Origin: CAG-841 sp963614875
GTDB taxonomy: Bacteria; Bacillota; Clostridia; Oscillospirales; CAG-272
Direction of reading: 5' to 3'
Assembly (NCBI GenBank): GCA_963614875.1
Contig: CAVEFC010000048.1
Coordinates: 1 to 8,347 of the forward strand
Length of the DNA: 8,347 nucleotides
The position numbers and the translations under genes were made by a program. A model generated the notes under the pieces. The model saw nothing but the letters and a program-made list of their open reading frames with translations, was not told where the DNA came from and did no database searches. The number at the start of each line of letters is the position of its first letter. Within the stretch, counting starts at the first letter, position 1. Positions 1-6,257 of the stretch are shown piece by piece.

Positions 1-86
1 CGCTCATGATTTGTGGAATCAAGAATTAAATAATTTGTTGCACTTCACTTGACAATTCACTCTAGCTACAGCCTAATACTCATAAT

Positions 87-138
87 AAAAAACAAATCCG
101 AACCAATTTCGATTTACGAAATAGTTCGGATTTGTTTT
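87..138 (-). terminator. Rho-independent terminator of ssrA
   Basis: Two 15-nt arms, 89-103 and 124-138, are perfectly complementary around a 20-nt loop that can itself form a small TTCG/CGAA stem. Read on the minus strand the hairpin is followed by a run of six T (complement of 87-92). It starts 3 nt past the CCA end of tmRNA, so it fits as the terminator of the smpB-ssrA transcript. T-rich sequence on the other side (131-142) means it could also stop plus-strand transcription. Confidence 0.9.
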
Positions 139-141
139 GTT

Positions 142-495
142 TGGTGGACCCGAGGAGAATCGAACTCCTGTCCGAAAAACGATCCGCGGGGCTTTCTCCG
201 AGCGCATTTTGTCATTTGAAATTCCCTTCGTGCAGCGCCGGCAAACAGGCTCTGCACATCGGTAGCTTTTTAATGCATGACGGCGTCAAAAGCTAAAAAG
301 CCGTTCACGTTCATCGCTGTGTCATGCCCAAACCGAAGCCGCGATACTCATCGGCAGGACACCCGCGCACTTAGGCAGCGAGAGCTAAATCGTTATTATT
401 AGCGTTTAATTTTAAGTTTGCACAGTTTTAAGGAGCTTGTGCGGCTCCGCTCGCTTACCCCGTTTCATGTTCCCCGTCGAAACCTTTACGGGCCC
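142..495 (-). ncRNA. ssrA: tmRNA (transfer-messenger RNA), one-piece
   Basis: tmRNA rescues ribosomes stalled on broken mRNAs by acting first as alanyl-tRNA and then as a short mRNA that adds a degradation tag. The 3' end on the minus strand carries an encoded CCA (142-144), a T-arm with the TTCGATT loop (about 158-166), and GGGTCC, which pairs with GGGCCC at the predicted 5' end (490-495; one G-U pair). The 5' segment reads GTAAAGGTTTCGACGGGG, typical of bacterial tmRNA. The tag frame is at 371-403: resume codon GCT (Ala), then N N N D L A L A A and TAA, giving ANNNDLALAA. The mature length is about 354 nt, normal for the one-piece form. The 5' end is placed by acceptor-stem pairing and lies 4 nt beyond the smpB stop, so RNase P processing from a joint transcript is expected. 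Confidence 0.96.
371..403 (-). other. tmRNA tag-peptide reading frame (ANNNDLALAA)
   Basis: Within ssrA, minus-strand codons GCT AAT AAT AAC GAT TTA are followed by GCT CTC GCT GCC and TAA. The C-terminal ALAA is the part of known tags recognised by ClpXP-type proteases. The Ala resume codon follows an A-rich stretch, as usual. The three consecutive Asn residues are not part of the commonest clostridial tags that I recall. Confidence 0.9.
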
Positions 496-499
496 TTAT

Positions 500-970
500 T
501 TATTTTCTCATCTGCCGCTCATAGCGGTCGATATCGCGTGCTTCCGCCTTTTTTGCTTCCGCCTCGCGCTTATCATAAAGCTTTTTACCCTTGCAAAGAC
601 CAAGCTCAACCTTTACATATCTTCCGGCAAAATAAAGCGAAAGCGGAACGAGAGTCAGTCCCTCCTGCCCTATTTTCGAAAGCAGCTTTATAATTTCTTT
701 TTTATGCATTAAAAGCTTTCTGTCGCGTATCGGATCGCGGTTGAAGATATTTCCCTTTTCATACGGACTTATATGCACGCCGGTCATAAAAAGCTCGCCT
801 TTTTCAATATAGCAATATGAATCTTTAAGATTTACCGCACCGTTGCGCAGACTTTTTACTTCCGTGCCGAAAAGCTCGATTCCGGCTTCGTAGCTGTCAA
901 GGACAAAATAGTCATGACGGGCTTTTTTATTCTGCGCTATTGTTTTATGTGCATAATTTTCGGTCGCCAT
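500..970 (-). CDS. smpB: SsrA-binding protein SmpB
   Basis: SmpB is the protein partner of tmRNA: it binds the tRNA-like domain and mimics the missing anticodon stem in the ribosome. The product is 156 aa, the usual family length. Family landmarks in order: an N-terminal KTIAQNKKARHDYFVLDSYE stretch (residues 9-28), GTEVKSLRNGAVNLKDSY (35-52), HISPYEKGNIFN (66-77), DPIRDRKLLMHKKEI (79-93), GLTLVPLSLYF (104-114) and VKVELGLCKGKKLYDKRE (119-136). The basic C-terminal tail (137-156) becomes ordered in the decoding centre in known SmpBs. The start ATG (968-970) has an AAAGGAG site at 981-987, 10 nt upstream. A sigma-A-like promoter sits at 1003-1031. ssrA follows after 4 nt on the same strand, so the RNA and its binding protein are probably co-transcribed. 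Confidence 0.98.
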   Translation of the reverse strand: MATENYAHKTIAQNKKARHDYFVLDSYEAGIELFGTEVKSLRNGAVNLKDSYCYIEKGELFMTGVHISPYEKGNIFNRDPIRDRKLLMHKKEIIKLLSKIGQEGLTLVPLSLYFAGRYVKVELGLCKGKKLYDKREAEAKKAEARDIDRYERQMRK

Positions 971-1002
971 AAACTATTTTCTCCTTTATTTAATGCTTAG
1001 AT

Positions 1003-1031
1003 ATTTTATCACAATCGGTATTCCGTGTCAA
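1003..1031 (-). promoter_or_regulatory. Sigma-A-type promoter for smpB-ssrA
   Basis: Minus strand: perfect -35 TTGACA (1026-1031), 17-nt spacer, -10 TAAAAT (1003-1008). The predicted transcript starts near 996, about 25 nt before the smpB ATG. The strength of the match fits a housekeeping RNA that must be abundant. Confidence 0.8.
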
Positions 1032-1063
1032 CTCTCACCGCACGACAAATTTTGCGGTATTTT

Positions 1064-1879
1064 TCAGCTGCGATTTTTGTTTTTCGGATTTATCTGCGAC
1101 AGCAGCGCACGAAAAAACATATCTATTTTATCGTCGATTGTCAATGCTTTTCCGCTTTGCGACGGCTTTTCTTCCTGCTTTTTCTGCGCTCTGTCGGCGG
1201 AAGAGGTCATTTCCTCCGTCAGCTTTTTTATCTGCTCGCAATAATCATTTGCCGCGGTACTGTACATTTTCTTTATTTTACCTTCCGTGGCACCGGCTTT
1301 TGCATCGGCTTCGCTTATTATATTTTCCGCTCTGAGCTTTGCCTGCGAAATCAACTCTTCTGCTTTTTCCTCAGCCGAGGAAATCAGCTCCTTTGCTTCT
1401 TTGCCCGCTCTGAATATCATTTCTTCGGCTTTTATGCGGATTTTTTCAACCACCTCGCCCGTGATAACTTCCCCGCTTTCGCGACTTTCGTATTCCGCTA
1501 TGCGTGACGCCATTCCGGCAAGCGAAGCCTTCAGCTCTTCTTCGCGCTTTTCAGCGGCATAAAGCCGACAGGCAAGTTCATCGAGCATCTGCAAAAGCTC
1601 TTTTCCGCGCTCGCAGGCAGAGTCCTTGTCCTTCTTTGCTTCAAGCGCCGCATTTTCCGATGAATATGCTTCGCACGCAAGCTCGTCAAGCATATGCGAA
1701 AGCTCTTCTGTACGCCGCTTCGCATCGGAAACCGCCCTGCGCTGATTTTCCGCCTCGGCTTTAAGCTCGTTTTCTCTGCGCGCAAAATCAAGACTTATTT
1801 TTTCTATATATCTGTTTACGTCCTTTTTGGAATATCCGCCCAGCGCGCTTTTAAGCATAACCATTTTTTCGTTGCTCAT
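1064..1879 (-). CDS. DivIVA-domain coiled-coil protein
   Basis: A 271-aa, Glu/Lys/Ala-rich protein. Residues 8-28 (MLKSALGGYSKKDVNRYIEKI) match the short N-terminal DivIVA-type motif (GY..kDVn.Yi..i), which in the family contacts membrane. The body is predicted coiled coil. Residues 60-75 and 95-110 repeat the pattern L..MLDELAC..Y..E exactly 35 residues (five heptads) apart. Residues 148-191 are four consecutive 11-residue units, each ending in Ala, so the coil switches from heptad to hendecad periodicity. The tail 232-271 is polar. Relatives act in septum or pole organisation or as membrane-linked scaffolds; the exact role here is not visible. I chose ATG 1877-1879 because GGAGGA (1885-1890) lies 5 nt upstream; a TTG 15 nt further upstream would overlap that site. 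It has its own promoter and is followed, 93 nt later, by smpB. Confidence 0.8.
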   Translation of the reverse strand: MSNEKMVMLKSALGGYSKKDVNRYIEKISLDFARRENELKAEAENQRRAVSDAKRRTEELSHMLDELACEAYSSENAALEAKKDKDSACERGKELLQMLDELACRLYAAEKREEELKASLAGMASRIAEYESRESGEVITGEVVEKIRIKAEEMIFRAGKEAKELISSAEEKAEELISQAKLRAENIISEADAKAGATEGKIKKMYSTAANDYCEQIKKLTEEMTSSADRAQKKQEEKPSQSGKALTIDDKIDMFFRALLSQINPKNKNRS

Positions 1880-1911
1880 AAAAATCCTCCGCAAAAGCTT
1901 TTTTTCGTCTA

Positions 1912-1941
1912 ATTATAACACCATCCCGCCGTTTTTGTAAA
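1912..1941 (-). promoter_or_regulatory. Sigma-A-type promoter for the DivIVA-like gene
   Basis: Minus strand: -35 TTTACA (1936-1941), 18-nt spacer, -10 TATAAT (1912-1917). The predicted start near 1905 leaves a short leader holding GGAGGA at 1885-1890. The -35 lies inside the inverted repeat 1931-1948. Confidence 0.75.
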
Positions 1942-1948
1942 CAAAAAC
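1931..1948. repeat. Inverted repeat over the -35 box (candidate operator)
   Basis: GTTTTTGT and ACAAAAAC form perfect 8-bp arms around an AA centre. The repeat covers the -35 of the minus-strand promoter and ends 20 bp before the -35 of the divergent plus-strand promoter. No T-run follows, so it is not a terminator. A repressor site is possible, but the low-complexity arms make chance plausible. Confidence 0.4.
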
Positions 1949-1968
1949 AGCAAAATTGTTAAAAACTC

Positions 1969-1997
1969 TTTACACAAAATTGCTTTTACGGTATAAT
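1969..1997 (+). promoter_or_regulatory. Sigma-A-type promoter for the SGNH hydrolase-FkbM operon
   Basis: Plus strand: -35 TTTACA (1969-1974), exactly 17-nt spacer, -10 TATAAT (1992-1997). The predicted start near 2004 precedes the GGAGGA site at 2022-2027. Confidence 0.85.
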
Positions 1998-2038
1998 CAA
2001 AGCCGTTGAAACACTTATCACGGAGGATTTTTTTGATT

Positions 2039-2692
2039 ATGGAGAAAAAAATTATACGCGCAATGTTCACCGGCGACAGCATTACGGACTGTCAGAGAGC
2101 GCGCCCCGTCGGCGACGGAGTCGGTACGCTCGGAAACAGCTATGTCGGCAATCTTTTCTGTATGACGTGGGCTGAAAACCCGAATTGCAAGGTTCGCTTT
2201 ATGAATTCCGCAACGTCGGGAAACACAAGCCGTCAGCTTCTCGACCGCTTTGACGAAGAGGTTCTCGCATACGATCCCGATTATCTTTTCATTATGATAG
2301 GCGTAAACGACGCGTGGCGCATTGCCGAGCTTCCCGTAAATACGGAGGTTCACATTTCGTCTGAGGAAACTGCTGCGAATATGGAGCAGATGATCCTCAA
2401 AGCAAGAGAAAAGGGCGCAGAGCCGATAATACTTTCGCCGTTTTTTATGGATCTTGACAAAAAAGAATTTATGCGTTATCACGTCGATGAGATAAACGGT
2501 CTTTACAAAAAGCTCGCCAAAAAATATTCCGTGGGATATATAGACGTGCAGAGCGCCATAGACAGCTGGATATCGAAGGCAAGCTCTTATATTCTCTCAA
2601 GCGATCGCGTTCATCCGAAGGCTATCGGCGTAAACCTCATAGCAAGAACGATTTTTGAGCATCCCGTTTTCCGCAAGGTAATAGATCAATGA
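2039..2692 (+). CDS. SGNH/GDSL-type hydrolase
   Basis: A 217-aa single-domain esterase/lipase-fold enzyme. The SGNH blocks are all present: block I FTGDSIT with nucleophile Ser14, block II NSATSGNTS with its Gly near 61, block III GVND (88-91) with Asn90, and block V DRVHP with Asp189 and His192 as the rest of the triad. No signal peptide is visible, so the enzyme looks cytoplasmic. SGNH enzymes of this type remove acetyl or acyl groups from carbohydrates or lipids; the substrate cannot be read from sequence. Start: GGAGGA at 2022-2027 is 11 nt before ATG 2039 but 5 nt before an in-frame TTG at 2033, which would add two residues, so either is possible. The stop codon overlaps the next start (ATGA at 2689-2692), implying translational coupling to the FkbM-type methyltransferase. 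Confidence 0.9.
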   Translation: MEKKIIRAMFTGDSITDCQRARPVGDGVGTLGNSYVGNLFCMTWAENPNCKVRFMNSATSGNTSRQLLDRFDEEVLAYDPDYLFIMIGVNDAWRIAELPVNTEVHISSEETAANMEQMILKAREKGAEPIILSPFFMDLDKKEFMRYHVDEINGLYKKLAKKYSVGYIDVQSAIDSWISKASSYILSSDRVHPKAIGVNLIARTIFEHPVFRKVIDQ

Positions 2693-3774
2693 TAAAATCC
2701 GTTTTCGGAGAAGAGGAGCTTTGGTCTGTTCTCGGGGAAAGCTCTTCTCCGATCCTGCTTTACGGCACGGGCGACGGCGCGGATAAAATTCTTTCCGTAA
2801 TGGAGAAGAAAGGCATAAAGGCAAGCGGCTTTTTTGCCTCCGACGGCTTTGTCAGGGACAGATATTTTCACGGCTTTCACGTTATGTCGTTTTCCGAAGC
2901 GGAAGAAAAATACGGCGATTTTACCGTGCTTGTGGCGTTCGGCTCGTCGCGGCAGGAGGTTATCGGAAACGTGAAATATATAGCCTCCCGCCACAGACTG
3001 TTTATTCCGGACGTTCCCGTATGCGACAAAAACCTTTTTGACGCAGACTTTTATCTTTCAAATCTCGACAGTATAGACAAGGCTCGCGCGCTCCTTTGCG
3101 ACGGGCGCTCCGTCGATGTGTACGACGACATTATAAAATTCAGGCTTTCGGGAAAGCCTGAATATCTTTACCTCAGCGAATGTTCCGAGGAGGAGAGCCT
3201 TTCTCTGCTTTCCGGCGGATACGGCGCCTATGCCGATCTCGGCGCATACACCGGCGACACTGTAAAAAAAGCGCTTTCGCTCTGCCCTTCGATAAAAAAG
3301 GTCTGCGCGTTTGAGCCTGCGAAAAAGCCCTTTGAAAAGCTTTCGCTGTATTGCGCGTCCGTGCCGGAGGTTGATTTTACTCTTGTAAATGCGTGCGCGT
3401 GGGACAAAGCCGAAAGCCTTGAGCTTTCCGACGGCGGAGGCAGAGGCTCGCACATTTCGTCATCGGCGTCGCTTTCGGGAGCAAAAACCAAAACCGCGGT
3501 CTGCATATCGCCGGACGAGGCTTGCGATTTTCGCGGCGAAAGGCTGCTTATAAAATACGACGTCGAAGGCGCGGAGGAAAAAGCGCTTCTCGGCTCTGCT
3601 TCGCTTATAAAAAACAACGACACCGAGCTTGCGGTGTCGCTGTATCACAGAAGCGAAGATATATTTTCCCTTATTCTGCTCGCGCACAGGCTTATGCCGG
3701 AGCGAAAGCTTTATCTGCGGCGGTTTGCAGGCTTTCCCGCGTGGGACATAAATCTTTTCGTAAGCAAAAAATAA
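2689..3774 (+). CDS. FkbM-family SAM-dependent methyltransferase
   Basis: A 361-aa, two-part protein. Residues 21-110 form a Rossmann-like N-terminal region (ILLYGTGDGADKIL at 22-35; VLVAFGSSRQEV at 80-91) like those fused to sugar-modifying enzymes. The C-terminal half carries FkbM methyltransferase motifs: YADLGAYTGDT (181-191, SAM-binding motif I), FEP (208-210), and IKYDVEGAEEKALLG (288-302), the family signature. FkbM enzymes O-methylate sugars or polyketides; the acceptor here is unknown. No strong ribosome binding site precedes the ATG, which overlaps the upstream stop by 4 nt, so translation probably depends on coupling to the SGNH hydrolase. Together the pair could deacylate and methylate a glycan, which is inference. 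The gene ends 2 nt before the converging manA stop with no terminator between. Confidence 0.88.
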   Translation: MIKSVFGEEELWSVLGESSSPILLYGTGDGADKILSVMEKKGIKASGFFASDGFVRDRYFHGFHVMSFSEAEEKYGDFTVLVAFGSSRQEVIGNVKYIASRHRLFIPDVPVCDKNLFDADFYLSNLDSIDKARALLCDGRSVDVYDDIIKFRLSGKPEYLYLSECSEEESLSLLSGGYGAYADLGAYTGDTVKKALSLCPSIKKVCAFEPAKKPFEKLSLYCASVPEVDFTLVNACAWDKAESLELSDGGGRGSHISSSASLSGAKTKTAVCISPDEACDFRGERLLIKYDVEGAEEKALLGSASLIKNNDTELAVSLYHRSEDIFSLILLAHRLMPERKLYLRRFAGFPAWDINLFVSKK

Positions 3775-3776
3775 TA

Positions 3777-4703
3777 TCAGAGCGAGGAAGCTATGACGGT
3801 CGCATTTCCTTTGAGCGTCACGTTTCCCGAGGCGGCGGCGACAAAAACGCTTCCGCCTTTTTTCGCGCTTATTTTTTCGCCCGAACAGAAAATTTCGCAC
3901 TTGCCGTCCGTTATCATCAGATGAAGAAAGCTTTCTTCTCCCGCGCAGACGGTTTTTTCGCCGTCCACGGCAAGCGCGCGAACCTCAAAATATTTGCAGG
4001 AGGCTATCACGTCGCCCTTCTTTTCGGCTTTGACAGCGTCGGGATCGAAGCGTTCAATAACGTCAAGCGCAGGCTCTATATGCAGCTGACGGAGCGAGCC
4101 GTCCGGCTGACGACGGTTGTAATCGTAAACGCGGTACGTTATGTTTGAATTCTGCTGTATTTCGGCAATGAGAATTCCAGCGCCTATCGCGTGGACAAGC
4201 CCCGACGGAATAAAATACGTTTCGCCCGATTTTACCTCAACATAGTTCATAAGGCTTTCGAGCGTGCCGTCGGCTATGGCTTTTTTAAGCTCGTCCCTTG
4301 TGTATTTTCTTTTCAGACCGTAAATAAGCTTTGCGCCGGGCTTTGCGTCCACTATATACCACATCTCCGTTTTTCCCATATCGTCCGTATGAGAAAGCGC
4401 ATATTCGTCGTCCGGATGCACCTGTATGGAAAGGTCGGATTGTGCGTCTATCAGCTTTATAAGCAGCGGAAAGCGATCTCCCTTTTGCTTTGTTCCGAGC
4501 GCCTGCGGATTTTCGCGCACGAATTCCGAAAGAAGTCTGCCCGAATATTTTCCGCTTATAATTTCATTGTCGCCGTCGCCGCGACAGGTAAGCTCCCACG
4601 CTTCCGCTATTTTTTCTCCCTTTTCGCCCATTCCGTAATCTTTTGAAAGGCGTTCTCCGCCCCAGATTATATGCTTTGTGACTGGCTTCAGTTCAAACAT
4701 CAT
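3777..4703 (-). CDS. manA: Mannose-6-phosphate isomerase, class I
   Basis: Interconverts mannose-6-phosphate and fructose-6-phosphate, linking mannose use or glycan precursor supply to glycolysis in the cytoplasm. The 308-aa length matches the short Bacillus-type ManA (about 315 aa). Zinc ligands are visible: Gln94 and His96 in IQVHPDDEYA, Glu113 in KTEMWYI and His171 in FIPSGLVHAIG. The catalytic-region Arg191 lies in NITYRVYDYNR (187-197). N-terminal WGGERL (14-19) and AEAWEL (33-38) are also family motifs. A C-terminal cupin-like segment follows residue 230. ATG at 4701-4703 has GGAGGA at 4712-4717, 8 nt upstream; an immediately following ATG (4698) gives one residue less. It has its own promoter at 4739-4767, so it need not depend on the upstream lipoprotein gene. 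Confidence 0.96.
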   Translation of the reverse strand: MMFELKPVTKHIIWGGERLSKDYGMGEKGEKIAEAWELTCRGDGDNEIISGKYSGRLLSEFVRENPQALGTKQKGDRFPLLIKLIDAQSDLSIQVHPDDEYALSHTDDMGKTEMWYIVDAKPGAKLIYGLKRKYTRDELKKAIADGTLESLMNYVEVKSGETYFIPSGLVHAIGAGILIAEIQQNSNITYRVYDYNRRQPDGSLRQLHIEPALDVIERFDPDAVKAEKKGDVIASCKYFEVRALAVDGEKTVCAGEESFLHLMITDGKCEIFCSGEKISAKKGGSVFVAAASGNVTLKGNATVIASSL

Positions 4704-4717
4704 AATTTTATTCCTCC

Positions 4718-4751
4718 GCTGTGATTTTTACAAGAAACATAATATCACAGC
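4718..4751. repeat. 8-bp inverted repeat spanning the manA transcription start
   Basis: GCTGTGAT (4718-4725) and ATCACAGC (4744-4751) are perfect complements 18 bp apart. One arm overlaps the manA -10 box and the other abuts the ribosome binding site, bracketing the predicted start near 4732. A further TCACAGC lies at 4774-4780, across the stop of the lipoprotein gene. The dyad could bind a sugar-responsive regulator. It is unlikely to be an RNA hairpin because the upstream arm would not be transcribed. Confidence 0.45.
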
Positions 4752-4767
4752 ACGGAATTTTTTTCAA
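4739..4767 (-). promoter_or_regulatory. Sigma-A-type promoter for manA
   Basis: Minus strand: -35 TTGAAA (4762-4767), 17-nt spacer, -10 TATTAT (4739-4744). Two mismatches in total from consensus. The predicted start near 4732 leaves a leader of about 28 nt with GGAGGA. Confidence 0.7.
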
Positions 4768-4773
4768 TACCTT

Positions 4774-5226
4774 TCACAGCTTTCGGATATAGTCGGCTAT
4801 CTTCTCCGCATTATTGCAACTTATAAGAAAAATATATCTTCCGCGCGAAAGCACGACGGCGCCCGACTTTTTTCTCGCGCGACGGTTTACGACAGCAAGC
4901 ATTTCGGCTCTGTGCGATATATCGCAAAGCTCTATAACGTCTATCTCCCCGCCCGAAAAGCCGCAAAAAAGAAACACCGCGCAGCTTTTTACGTTTTCAA
5001 ACGCGGTTATGTTTTTCCCCTCCGAAAACATTCTTGCAAGAAGCTCGTCGGAAAGCTCCCTTTCGCATTGTTCTCCGCACGCATAGACCGCGCCCATTCC
5101 CGAAAGCGAAAATTCATCTGTTATCATATTCAGCTTTTGCAAAGCCGAGCCCTCACGCTCCGCTCCGCATCCGACAAAAACAAGCAGCGTAAAAACCGCC
5201 AAAGCAAAACAAACCGTCTTTTTCAT
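4774..5226 (-). CDS. Small lipoprotein, DUF4358-like
   Basis: A 150-aa predicted lipoprotein. Residues 1-19 form a lipoprotein signal (MKK, a hydrophobic run, then FVGC with lipidated Cys20), so the mature protein should be anchored outside the cytoplasmic membrane. The rest resembles DUF4358 proteins of Clostridia: a segment assigning strands around CAVFLFCGFSGGEIDVIEL (62-80), a helix with many basic residues (84-98), then AVVLSRGRYIFLISCNNAEKIADYI (103-127 and following), matching the family's 'ENAVV..KGNYVLLVI' pattern. The family has no established function. This member is shorter and lacks the usual stretch between the helix and the AVV strand. ATG 5224-5226 has GGAGGG at 5233-5238, 6 nt upstream. 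It is followed 70 nt later by manA. The DUF assignment is from memory of the pattern and is moderate. Confidence 0.7.
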   Translation of the reverse strand: MKKTVCFALAVFTLLVFVGCGAEREGSALQKLNMITDEFSLSGMGAVYACGEQCERELSDELLARMFSEGKNITAFENVKSCAVFLFCGFSGGEIDVIELCDISHRAEMLAVVNRRARKKSGAVVLSRGRYIFLISCNNAEKIADYIRKL

Positions 5227-5264
5227 AAATATCCCTCCGGAATAAGAATATTTATCGTCTTATC

Positions 5265-5296
5265 AAAAAATTCCCCGCCAAAGCGGAGAATTTTTT
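5265..5296. terminator. Terminator-like hairpin between two divergent genes
   Basis: 14-nt arms 5265-5278 and 5283-5296 pair around a 4-nt loop, with GC-rich inner pairs and outer A6/T6 runs. The single mismatch on the plus strand (C-A) becomes a G-U pair in the minus-strand RNA, so the fold is slightly better on the minus strand. It sits 38 nt upstream of the lipoprotein ATG and 82 nt upstream of gpr, where neither gene needs a terminator. It may insulate the two genes or act in a leader; see findings. Confidence 0.7.
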
Positions 5297-5378
5297 ATTT
5301 CGGCTTTGCAAAAGCGATAAATGTCACATAAAAACAGGCTCGAAAAGAAAAACTAAAAAATAAAAAGGACACAAAATA

Positions 5379-6257
5379 ATGTCACAGACAAGAACAGATC
5401 TTGCCGCCGAGCTTTACGGTGAAAAGCTGAAAGTCTACGCAAAGGAAAATCGCGGAAAGCTGGACGGCATAAAAGAAACCGAAAAAGACGCGGGAAACGG
5501 CATAACCGTAAGCGAAATAGAAATAGAAAACGAGCATGGGGCAAGCCTGCTCGGAAAGCCGGTTGGCAAATATATAACGGTATCGTTTTCCACCGCGCGC
5601 GATATGGATTTTGCCCTGCTGAAAAGCACGGCAGACGCCGTGGCAAAGGAAATAAAAGCGCTTGTCTGCGGACTTCCGGAAAAGCCGGAAAGTCTGCTTT
5701 TTTGCGGACTCGGGAACAGACTGCTTTCCGCCGACGCCGTGGGTCCCGTCGCGTTTGACCGCGTTATAGCGACAAAACATCTGAAAGCATCAAACCCCGA
5801 GGTTTTTGACAGAGCCCGTCTTTTTGACGTCAGCTCGATTTCCACCGGCGTGACCGCTCAGACGGGAATAGAAGCCTGCAATATAATCAAATCCGTTATC
5901 GCGTCGGAAAAGCCCGACCTTGTGATAGTCGCCGACGCGCTTGCGGCAAAAAGCAGGGAAAGACTTGCCCGAACCGTTCAGATAAGCAACACGGGAATTT
6001 CTCCCGGCAGCGGAATAGGCGGCTGTCATAAGGAAATAAGCCTTGATACCGTTGGCATACCCGTGTTTTCGATAGGCACGCCGACGGTTATCGCAACCTC
6101 CGTTCTTTCGGGCGACGAAAACGAAAAGGGCGATACGTTTTTTGTTTCTCCGAAAGAAATAGACGTTATTGCAAAAAACCTCGGCACACTTATCGGCTGT
6201 GCCGTAAACCGTGCGTTTCAGCCCGCGATTTCATATGAAGAAATGCTCTTTCTGTAA
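5379..6257 (+). CDS. gpr: Spore germination protease GPR
   Basis: GPR is an aspartic-type endoprotease stored in spores that degrades the small acid-soluble proteins coating spore DNA once germination starts. Landmarks: RTDLAAE (5-11), LGNRLLSADAVGP (111-123) with putative catalytic Asp119, VTAQTGIEACNII (158-170), VIVADALAAKSRERL (183-197) with the second Asp186, and QISNTGISPGSGIGG (201-215). At 292 aa it is much shorter than the about 370-aa Bacillus enzymes. The N-terminal prosegment before RTDLA is only four residues, and the insertion usually found after the GTPTVI strand (234-238) is reduced to a short GDENEKGD loop. Both Asp residues are kept, so it should be active. AAGGA (5365-5369) is 9 nt before the ATG. 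No convincing sigma-G promoter could be picked out. spoIIP follows after 65 nt. Confidence 0.96.
   Translation: MSQTRTDLAAELYGEKLKVYAKENRGKLDGIKETEKDAGNGITVSEIEIENEHGASLLGKPVGKYITVSFSTARDMDFALLKSTADAVAKEIKALVCGLPEKPESLLFCGLGNRLLSADAVGPVAFDRVIATKHLKASNPEVFDRARLFDVSSISTGVTAQTGIEACNIIKSVIASEKPDLVIVADALAAKSRERLARTVQISNTGISPGSGIGGCHKEISLDTVGIPVFSIGTPTVIATSVLSGDENEKGDTFFVSPKEIDVIAKNLGTLIGCAVNRAFQPAISYEEMLFL

Noticed and set aside
49..79. TTGACA at 49-54 with TAATAC at 74-79 as a plus-strand promoter
   Set aside because: The spacer is 19 nt and the -10 is poor. It would read straight into the ssrA terminator and antisense to tmRNA.
1038..1057. Hairpin CCGCA/TGCGG as terminator of the DivIVA-like gene
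   Set aside because: The stem is only 5 bp with no T-run after it on the minus strand. Read-through into smpB is possible.
3522..4148. Long plus-strand frame crossing the end of the FkbM gene and antisense to manA
   Set aside because: Its sequence is Arg/Ala/Lys-rich without domain motifs, and both overlapped genes have strong family matches.
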